NCBI GenBank assembly: GCA_947034895.1
Contig: OX344764.1
Span: forward strand, 19,654,001-19,718,000
DNA length: 64,000 nt
DNA from: Rhytidiadelphus loreus
Lineage: Eukaryota > Streptophyta > Bryopsida > Hypnales > Hylocomiaceae
Direction of reading: 5' to 3'
Shown here: positions 55,011 through 64,000 of the stretch, piece by piece
Numbering within the stretch: the stretch's first letter is position 1
Layout of the letters: every line of letters begins with the position of its first letter
The notes under the pieces: model-generated
The model's input: the letters and a program-made list of their open reading frames with translations, nothing else
What the model was told of the DNA's origin: nothing
The model's database searches: none
Made by a program: the position numbers and the translations under genes

Positions 55011-57205
55011 GTTGTGCTTTTTAATTGGTGTAGTAAGATAAATGTTTGTAATGAAGTTGGACTACCCTAAATCTCTTAGACATGTATATTTGTGTTGTGC
55101 ATAATTTGGTATCTCTCTAAATGTTAATGAAAATTTGAAGTTCAATTAACATAATGATTGTCATCGCTTTTCAAAATACATTCCTTATTAATATATTCTT
55201 GTAATGAAATTGGATTTCACTTTCAAGCAATTTCTTTTGTAAGATTATAGTGCAAATCTAAATTATTTTTGTACTTATATTCCAGAAAATTTATGTATAT
55301 AATTTACAATGAATTGTAAGTGTACTATTCATCACCAAAGAACTATTAAAAGTGTTCATTTTATTCTACAAGAATTATAAAAAAACATTCATTTATTTAT
55401 ATTCATATGAAAATAATGAGTATTTTAATGACATGAACTCAGGAGTCAAGACATATCTTTTCACTTTGAATGTACATGTACTTTCCAACTTCTACATTTT
55501 TTGAACTTTCAAGCTTTGCGTGTACTTCAAACTTGAAAGTACAATTCATGAACAATCACTTCCAATTTTTGTTTGCATGTGATAAATTTGACCTCATTTT
55601 TAATAATGTCATGGATTATTAGTATTCTAAATCCTAAACCCTAACCCTGACTATAAACTTCCAAAAACCTAAACCTTAAATATCATGACGGTAAAGTGGA
55701 ATTCCAGTACTATAAAAAATAATAATTCAGAGTCATATTTTGTACCATAAAATATTTCTTCACTATAAAAAGAAAAATAATTTCTTTAATTGTATACACT
55801 ATAAAATGGAAAACAAAATTGGACTTCGAAAAGAGCCCAATGACATTTCAACAAAGCGGGAATCCTCTTAATATAAGCAGAAGTATGTATTGTGTTCTAA
55901 TTAAATATTCTAGAAAAAAGTGAGGAAAAGGCAAATAAATTAGGATAAGGCTATAAATAAAAAATTTGCTTGGCATTCGTGACACTTTTCCAATTGCAAG
56001 AAGACACGTCAGTGGACGAAAGTCAACAAGCTTTAATAAAGGAAATCCTTGAAAAGCTACTCATCCCATAAAATCCGTGAAGATTGTGGATTATTCTAGA
56101 ATTAGATGGTGCTTCATAGTTTACAGCTGCCCAAGTGATGAGGAATCCCGGGGCTTTTGAAATTAGAAGTTGTAGACTGTGTGAAATTGTCATTGGGATT
56201 TTGTAATGTTTAATTGCCTAGTTGGAGTGTGAAGTGTAGGATTTTAGCCTATTGGATGTGAATTTAGGTGTCAATCGGATGAATTAGGTTGTCAGTTTGG
56301 GAATTGACTTTGGTAGTTAGGTAGGTAACTAGTTGGTAGGAATTTTTGAAGTGAGCTCGGATGGCAAGGGGTGTGAGTTTTGGCTTCCAAGTTGGATTTG
56401 GAAAGGTGTCTCTCAAAGTTGGGTATCTAAGTGTTGAGCAATTCGGATATGGGACACACTGTTGAGAATGCCGAATGCGAGTCTGGCCTCCTATTAGGCT
56501 ATTTTATGTGATTTTGTTTGTAATTAATATGTAATCGGAGTTTATGTTGCCTAATTGTGATTTTAGTGTATAATGTATTATGAGAATTGTGTGTGTTGTG
56601 GAATAATTGTTGTGTGTAATATTGTTATTGGAGTAATCAAATGTGATAAGATCATGTGTTAAATTGGAATTTATAGAATTATTGGAATTGAATTGGGAGT
56701 GTGTGATTGATGTGTGTGTGTTTAGAAACTGTTGTGTTGTATACATTTGCCAAATTGGAGTGGTTGTTATTGGTTGTCATTGTAGTTCAAGTGAGAGTAT
56801 TATGAATATAAAATCAAAATTGAAAAAATATTCTTTGTTGTGGTTGTATTGGTTTGATTGGCTTAGTAGAAGCAATCCTATTTTAAATTGCCTCCCTTGG
56901 AACGAACTTATTATACTATTAGAATAATTTCTAAATTGGTTATTATTCTATTTCTATAGAAGCAAGGTTTTCAAAATCATGGAATGGGTTGGCGCAATTT
57001 TGTTCCCGCTAAGAATTCCTGTGTGCATTGTCAACCAAGATGCAGCCATCTCCTTCCACCTTTCTCTTCAACCAAGTCGATTTTTGTGCACCTTGCTCTC
57101 TTTGTGTGCGTCTTGTACTTGCATTGTTATTTTTTGTGGAGAATTCAAGAGTTTCGTTTTGGGATTGCATAACAACCGAGTAGTTTTTGTTTGCTTCCTT
57201 CTTTG
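55011..57205. other. AT-rich spacer before copy B
   Basis: No supported gene. The stretch 56979-57172 has overlapping frames with a 'CVHCQPRCSH' Cys/His cluster that could be a first exon of the copy B element, but no start or splice evidence singles out a frame. 56500-56790 is GT-rich on the plus strand. Confidence 0.3.
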
Positions 57206-57410
57206 AGAAGGTACTTCATCGCATCCCGTTGCTGTTAATGTACGTGTATCTTCTCAATCAGTATTGAAACTTGAATCACCAACTTGGAGGAAGTCAAGTC
57301 AATTTATTTCATTTTCTTCACAAGGGCAATTGAATACATACGTATTCACTTGCCAAAATAATATGCATTTCATGTTGCGTCTCTTCCAATGCATTGGATT
57401 TTCATTACGT
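57206..57410 (+). pseudogene. Possible upstream exon of copy B
   Basis: After an acceptor-like 'cttctttgag' the plus frame reads 'GTSSHPVAVNVRVSSQSVLK' and 'LESPTWRKSSQFISFSSQGQ', up to a GT donor context 'acgtaaggttg' at about 57410. Ser-rich, no domain. It would precede the exon starting at 58020. Low support. Confidence 0.25.
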
Positions 57411-57599
57411 AAGGTTGTTACACAAATTCTAATGACCAACATATGATATTGTTTGATAGTGTTGCCTTAAATTTTGGAATTACTAAAAATAGTATTTTTT
57501 TTCTATTGGAAAATGAGTGAGTTCTGTAAAACACGTGGTTGTTGAGCACATGTAGAGTTCATTCTAGAATGTTGTGACTTAGACATCTTGTATTTAGAG

Positions 57600-57860
57600 A
57601 CACCCAATGTCACTTTAGCGCTAGTTGCTATGCAAAATGTCTCAATTTCACTTTAGCACTAGTTGTGCTACTATGCAAATGTACTCTATAGAAATCACCC
57701 AAATGCACTTTAGCACTAGTCATGCTGAAGTGCATACTTTCTCTATGGAATGTCACCCGATTGCACTTTAGCGCTAGTCGCACTAAAATGAATATTTCCT
57801 TCATAGAAAATCACTAAATTGCACTTTAGCGCTAGTCACGCTAAGATGCATATGTCCTTC
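57600..57860 (+). repeat. About 58-bp tandem repeat with TTTAGCGCTAGT core
   Basis: Five units with 'cactttagcgctagt' or 'cactttagcactagt', each followed by a variable 'cgcac'-type tail and 'atgcatat'-like text. The core contains the palindrome TAGCGCTA. It lies in the intron-like stretch upstream of the copy B coding exon. Confidence 0.8.
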
Positions 57861-58019
57861 TTATGTCCTACATTTGAATTGCAATCTATGACTTTTGATA
57901 TTTCAATATCAAACATGATGAACATGCCATCAACAACATTTAAGAACTAATTGAGCAGAAATGTATTGATTATGCTATTTAATAGCCTCAAAACTTCATT
58001 TGTTGATTGTATTGTGCAG

Positions 58020-60659
58020 GTGCCATGAATTCTATAATGAACCTAGCCACTGACATGGACTTATCGGACAATGAGTTCCAAGTTCTTCAGCAAATGAATA
58101 TTGGCGTTCCCGAGTGTGAAGGGATTCCGCGTCAGATGTGGAATACGAAGAGTGTTAAACTGTATAATGCTAAGGGCATACTTGTTGGTGAAGGTACTTG
58201 CCATAGCGTAAACTCCGATCTTGTTCTTGGTGCCAGTGGTCCTTTTGGTGACATTCATGTATCAATGCATATTTCAAAGTTTCATTTTGAAGTAGACCTT
58301 CTTGAGGAATTTTTTTACTCATTGGTAGCTTGACCTATTCAACTGGTTCATTATCGTAGAGCAAGTCTACATGATCATGAAACTAGGGACAATTTCAACC
58401 GTCTGCAATCATCTCTTCTAAAACCGTCTTTTGCAACATCTTCAAGACCATATGCAAGTGCCATCATAAAATCCACCTCAGGAGACTGCTGTCAAAACAA
58501 AAGAGCTCCTAACATAGGAGTCAATTAACTTGGTGTCCAACAAAGTGTGTTACAACAAGAATTATGTCCAGCCTTTTCTTAGGGAGAAAATTCGAGTTTT
58601 TCGAGAACCCATGTATTGAATTCAACTTTTAATCACAGAGCTTTCATGAAAATTGATGTGCACAGACATATTCATGAAGGTGCACGCCAAAGAAAGATGG
58701 TGACAATACGTATGTTTGCGCGCATGGATGCATATTGCGAAGGTTACTGAGTCTACATTCTATCGCTACTTGAAATACATGAAGGATGATCGAGAAGCAA
58801 GGGATCACGGTAATACAAGATTGTTGAAGCCTAGAGAACATACCCAACAAGCTAGAGCTTCTTTGAAGTGCATTCTAGACAAGGAGGCTAATCACATGCC
58901 ACATCGTATTCGGATTTTGAAGGCAGGTGAGAAGGTTGTGTCCAAGATTCTTCTGGCATCATTCCAATGGAGGGACCAGTTACAGAAACTCAATGAAACC
59001 AATGCGGCTTTTGATTTCAACTTCAAGCTTGAGCAAGATAAGGTCCAAAAAAAATTTAGAGTTTGATGTGTAGAAGCTAGGGGATAATTTTGCTTGGTGT
59101 GCTACTTGTGACAAATATAATGAGCTCATCAAGGGTGCTATCAGTGGCTCCCAAACTGCTATGAAGTGGTCAAAGAGGTTGAATAAGCATCTCACCATTG
59201 CTTGCGCACACAGGGATGTGTATGACATTAATCATGACTTGTCGTTCAATTCTCCGCATTAATGTATTACCATCATACACAACAAGATGGATCATGCAAA
59301 AACCACTTGTCCGGTCTTCTCTCACAAGAGTAAAGAACTTGATGGGATGGCCTCATGAAGCTACTTGTTTATCTGACGGGCATGATTGTGCATGGTCATG
59401 TAGATGTGCGCTACGCGCATTTTGGCTTGGATGTCTTTTTGCATGACTCTAACTATATCATTGGTTCAATGGCAAAGTTGTTGCAAGATTTAGAGTTAGC
59501 ACTGAAGTCGTCTTCTCGGGAGTTGTTCACGAATTCAAAGTCCACGAATTTGTTTAAGGCCGTGCTAGAGGGTGCAAACATGTGCTACGCGTCGTTACCA
59601 CCGCCACCAAATACCTTAATTCTAGCCACGCGGCTACCACCCATTTTAAACATGCAAATGGACAATGCCACTGGAGACAATAAGAATAGATATGTTTTCT
59701 ATTTTTGGTCTCTACTTGTTGCAAACAAGATCTTTCAGAAAGTCTATGTGAACTTCATGATTGTGGGTCATATGCATGACAACATTGATGCGCTATTTGG
59801 AAGATGGAGCATAGATTTGAAGGAGACTTCCTGACAGTACCAACACTAATGAAGTCATTCATGGATGTGGATTCCGTCCCCACTAGGCAGAAGAGGCATT
59901 AAGTTGTGGAAAGAAGATGTTGAAGGGCAAAGTTTGTGACCATGTGGTTCACCATTGCCTGTTTTGCTTAAGCCTATGAAAGGCTTAGAAGCCATCATCA
60001 AAGGTGTGTCAGGGTTTGTGAAGTATTGGGACAATTTATACAATGCAAATATCACCAAGGATTATTGAAGACGTTATGAGCATTTGGTGAAGTATTGGCG
60101 TGGCTTGAAAGTAGTGTTGATAGAACCATTACCTACCTTTCATTTTTTGAAGGACGATTTATGGCCAACTAAATGTGTTCAAGTAAGTCGAGTAGATGAA
60201 TTAGACGATGACAGTGAGGAGCGTGAAGAGTTTAGGGAAGATGACCCGTACGTTGGGCCATTGAGTGGTTGCCCAAATCCATCTTTCCGAGTGGCTGAAG
60301 ATTTGTTCGAAGGCTATTTTGTTGCAATTTGGCCTGCAAATGGTGACTCTCAACCAGTTTGGATTGCAAGGGCATTGTATGATCCAAACTCCAACCTAGA
60401 GAATCCGAATTTTATTCTTATTTAATACTTCCATCCAACATCAAAGAATCAGGATGTTCAAGATTCTTACACCAGATGGGACAGCGAAAGAGGTCTATGT
60501 TGGAGGATTGATGAAACCAAACTTCTGGTTTGGCAACACACGTATGCTCTTATGACAATGTGGAAGTCGAGGATCGAGAAAGACATTGTGGAGTGTATGA
60601 TCAAGATCCCTGCTATACAAATTGAAGTCATCAACCAAAGTTTGACTTCGTGTAACTGA
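58020..60659 (+). pseudogene. DUF7869-type transposon-like gene, copy B (heavily broken)
   Basis: After an acceptor 'attgtgcag' the exon runs to TGA 60657-60659. Recognisable blocks match copy A in order: 'CEGIPRQMWNTKSVKLYNAK' (58110), 'MRAWMHIAKVTES' (58716), 'MPHRIRILKAGEKVVSKI' (58897), 'VHGHVDVRYAHFGLDVFLHD' (59390), 'NMQMDNATGDNKNRYVF' (59650), 'VGHMHDNIDALFGRWS' (59765) and 'AIWPANGDSQPVWIARALYD' (60330). HTHDD has become HMHDN, a likely core-residue loss. TGA near 58331, TAA and TAG near 58526 and 58578, TAG near 59068, TAA near 59262 and several frame changes abolish coding. The family role is unknown; mobility is inferred from the shared non-coding flank. Confidence 0.65.
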
Positions 60660-61320
60660 AAAGTGATATCAACATATGTGTATATGTGACATGTTTTGTT
60701 TTGTATTTAACATCCTTATATTGTGTGTAATGGATGGAGTTTATATATTGCAATAGATGGCATAGGTTTGAATTTAAACCTATGACCATTAAAATTGAAA
60801 GTGTGAGGCAATCGAAAAAAAATGGGTAGTGGGTATAGCCACTTTGTTTTTGATAACCATATTAAACACTTGTATTATTCCAAATAGGGGGCTAGTTGGT
60901 TGTTACAACATTCCTGCCTGCATAAGGCACTAGCAGCACCAAGTCATGCATGTCTCTTAGCCACTCATACGAATTCATTGGGAATCAAATCCGGACCGCC
61001 TGAATGAAATAAACAACCCCTTACAACCAACCGTAGAGCTCATGACTTAGTGTTCAATATGGCATGATCTTATGTATTTTAATGAAAACATTGATGACTC
61101 AAAAATCTAACTCATGTTCATTAAGGACTTTGTATGTCACTACACTCTCATTTTAATAGAAATTGCACTCAAAAACTAATAATTATATTATTTGTCAACC
61201 TAAATTATCTACAGAAAATCCATTTGTATTAGTATCAAAATCGACAATATTATTTTGGGAGGGTCCAAAACTCCCAAAATTTTGAAAAAAACATTTTAGT
61301 GGAGGGCCGGCATTAGAGCC
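60660..61320 (+). mobile_element. Shared 3' flank of DUF7869-type element, copy B
   Basis: Inverse counterpart of 6300-7096: 'gttggttgttacaac' (60896), 'gagctcatgacttagtg' (61035) and a 'gggagggtccaaaactccc' hairpin (61256). Similarity fades near 61310. No terminal repeat or target duplication is evident. Confidence 0.5.
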
Positions 61321-63491
61321 TACCACCGACTAACAACAAACTTGGTTGTAGGCAATTTTAAAACCTTATAGAGATATTTGAAATTAGAAACATTTTGAAA
61401 CAAGTATTAGTCCTACAATGTACATCACAAACAAAAAGATTCCTTACTACACAAACAATGATACAATTGTTTAAATTTCCAAGAACTTAAAGTTATTTCT
61501 TAGTCAACTAGTATATTCTCACTTTAGTAGTAAACAATGTTCCTAGACATTCTCCAATTACACACTCTAGTCGTTTGAAATTCTAGGAATCTATAGATAT
61601 TTCTTGCTTGGCAAATTATAATTTTAATAGGAATCAGTAATTTCAACCCTCTCTATTGATACATTTTGTAATTGGAAATTCCCAATGTATCTTGAGAATT
61701 TGACATGTTGTATATACATTTGATTTAATAAGTTCCAAATGTGAAGTTGTAAATGCATGCAACTTCATTTAGAAGCCCATTTCTCCTCAAAAACAATGTC
61801 ATTCGAGAGGATCAAGTGTATTGTTAGCTCTAGTTTAAGCTACATAAATTTATCCAATTAGGAAAGGCAAAATATTAGTGTCTTTGCAAAAATAGAATAG
61901 GTTATAGATTTGCCAATTTTTTATTTTTATTTTTTAGAACTAAAATGCTAAAGGTTATAAATTTGCTAGACACTACCCCAACAACAATAGATTGTAGAGA
62001 TTATAGATTTGCTAAGCACTAGTTTTATTCTGTGAAAATTAATAAAGTACACTAAAGATTTCAATGTAAACCAATGTATATTACAAATAGTGCGTCATTT
62101 GTAAATTGGTGTCACATACTAGTTACTAGTAGAATACATTATTGACTTAGCAAACTAATTATAATTCCTAAAAATGGATCACTTATCACAATTGAAAAGT
62201 CTAAAATTCATGCAAAATCACTCAACAAATGGCTTCAAAACTAGAGTGTAAATAGAACACCTATGGCAACAAAGACCATTCAAACCAATAAACATATAGA
62301 AGAACAAGAAATGGAAGAAAAAATAGTACCATGAAAATAATCCTAAATTACAATAAAAGTACATTCTAGAACAATGATTTTTTATTATTCTTGAATTTAT
62401 AGTGCCACTGATATACATCGCACACACTTGAATCACCTAGCTTCAACATTTACCCCTAAAAGTCCATTGTTCCTCAAAGAGACAACATGAAGTTCAGATT
62501 AGTATTGTAAAAGTCATTTTAGAAAGGATGTTTGTAAAATTTTGAAATCAAATGCGGACTTACATGAACTTCATCAAAATACATATTTATTTATTTATCA
62601 AGTGCCCAAATAAAAAGTTATGTTACTTGAAGTTTCTTGGTCAAAAAGGGCAACTTTAAACAATTGGTGAAAAAAAAATCATCTTTCTTAAATTTAGCAT
62701 ATATATATAGCTACCATGGTATAATAGGCAATGGTAAAAAAAACCATATGTAGACAACGCAAAAATCACATTTAATGAGAAGTTAAAAGATTTTCGACCC
62801 TATCAAGCAAGGTCCAAAAAAATTCTTTTCTTCTATAAGCTTGTAATTTAGACAATCAAATGGACTGAAATTTTCCACATTCTCATAGTAGCACTAATAC
62901 ACTTTCAAACAACCAAAATTTTAGAAAAGAAACTTTTTCTACTATATTTTGTTTCAATGCACTTAATCATGACAATTTTTGACAACTTGTTAAATGTACT
63001 CTCAATCCTGGAGGGATTAACTTCCAAAATTGACACCAAAGAAAAGATAAAAAATCAAGTTACCTAATTATAAGCACAATAGCTAAAGCAACCAAAGTAA
63101 ACTCACAATTGAAAGAAAAAAAATAAAAGCTTGCAAGGTCTTCTTCTTGAAGGACTTCAAAATAATCAATTGCAATTTTCATGTGAAGAGTCTTCTCATT
63201 AAGAGTCCTTTGATTTTGATGTTGCCAATAGAAGGATGTAAGATGAATGATAGTGCTACAATCATTTCTATAGCTAAATTTGCCAACCTTTGATTTTGTA
63301 TTCTTCACAAAAACAAATGAAGAAAATGCAGGAGGTCACAAACTCTATAAACATGTTCCACAAGTCATTTCCAACCAATACAATAGTTTTCAATCAATGA
63401 TCAACACTATAACATATTCACAAATGATGACAAATTCCAATGAAGAGCTCCAAACAACATACGCCACAATTGGTCAGGATTGCCAACCTCG
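61321..63491. other. AT-rich spacer and probable 3' region of the PPR gene
   Basis: No transposon ends or arrays noticed. The last few hundred bases before 63492 lie downstream of the PPR stop codon and probably include its 3' untranslated region. Small frames (62218-62436 and 63060-63308, minus strand) have no recognisable features. Confidence 0.4.
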
Positions 63492-64000
63492 TCACCAATA
63501 ATCACCACAAGAACACACACCATTTTGGAAGTGGTGAAAGCGATTAGCATCCCTAACAACAATCTCTCGTTCAGTCGCCTTTGAGATAAACTTGGTTGCT
63601 GTATGGCAGTCTGAACACACTCGAAGGTTCTTGAACACCCGGATTGGCTCTCCAGGGGATGTCCGCATGAGTCCGTAAGCAATAGCCAGCTTCTCACTAT
63701 GGGAGCAAAGAGCAAGTTCTTTCTCCTTCTCCTCAATGTTCCGCAACACTAGCCGGGTATCAGGAATGTAGCCTTCGGCCTTAATTTTCTCACTCAATCT
63801 CCTCAGCTCAGCATAGATCTCCTTCGCTTCTGAGTGAGAAGTATCCCCTACGACGAAGTCATGGACCTTGTTATCAACTTCAATCCAGCTACGCCCTGGC
63901 TCCTTGCGTATACCTCTCTCCTGCATCATAGCGCGCACCCACAACACCTCCTCCCACTTGCCAGCTGCAGCATAGATATTCGAGAGAAGCACGTATGCAG
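63492..64000 (-). CDS. Pentatricopeptide repeat protein, E/DYW C-terminus (5' part outside the window)
   Basis: The frame enters at the window edge ('AYVLLSNIYAAAGKWEEV') and ends at TGA 63494-63492. It holds the end of the E region, the PG box 'KEPGRSWIEV' and a complete DYW domain: 'SHSEKLAIAYGLM' with the HxE zinc/catalytic pair, 'LRVCSDCHTATKFIS' with CxxC, and the terminal 'NGVCSCGDYW'. DYW-PPR proteins are targeted to mitochondria or chloroplasts, bind specific RNAs through their PPR array and deaminate C to U. All key residues are intact, there is no lesion, and base composition is less AT-rich than around it, so this is most likely a functional gene. The PPR array and organelle signal lie beyond the window. 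Confidence 0.95.
   Translation of the reverse strand, partial: AYVLLSNIYAAAGKWEEVLWVRAMMQERGIRKEPGRSWIEVDNKVHDFVVGDTSHSEAKEIYAELRRLSEKIKAEGYIPDTRLVLRNIEEKEKELALCSHSEKLAIAYGLMRTSPGEPIRVFKNLRVCSDCHTATKFISKATEREIVVRDANRFHHFQNGVCSCGDYW

Overview
The window looks like intergenic DNA from a large, transposon-packed land-plant nuclear genome. The only confidently intact host coding sequence is the 3' end of a PPR-DYW editing-factor gene at the right edge (63492-64000, minus strand). Its wording resembles DYW proteins of mosses and lycophytes more than those of flowering plants, but the species cannot be named from sequence alone. Introns, plant-type CACTA termini, AT-rich spacers and the absence of operons all fit a plant.

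Layout. 1-1132: small elements flanked by TTAA. 1133-6300: decayed repeats, GC-rich minisatellites and one TATA-box region. 6300-9932 (minus): copy A of a transposon-like gene with a DUF7869-type core. 10540-14170: a compositionally distinct block saturated with TCCGGA, carrying a 1.9-kb reading frame split by one in-frame TAG. 14822-38663 (minus): scattered exons that I read as one unrecognised host-like gene, broken up by nested DNA transposons (CACTA elements at 16710-20732, 21477-about 33050 and 33422-38380; a hAT element at 22080-28696; two inverted Mutator-like copies; a 355-bp TA-flanked MITE; a 220-bp satellite). 39640-43703: another CACTA element. 46797-50081 (plus): a decayed, intron-containing gene resembling a permuted amino-methyltransferase, with a MITE in an intron and a CACTA element in its last exon. 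Its last exon is duplicated at about 51470-52080. 52950-55010: two tandem arrays. 57206-61320 (plus): copy B of the DUF7869-type element, heavily mutated. 61320-63490: AT-rich spacer. 63492-64000: the PPR-DYW 3' end.

The genes do not form a pathway. The window reads as a layered record of insertions. Target-site duplications date several of them, and duplicated sequence inside the window supplies uninterrupted comparison sites. The most interesting items are the TCCGGA-rich element, the TTAA-flanked CCC-terminated elements (a piggyBac-like signature, rarely reported in plants), the paired DUF7869-type elements, a promoter-like module shared by CACTA families with different ends, and the methyltransferase-like relic. 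All positions and alignments were made by eye.
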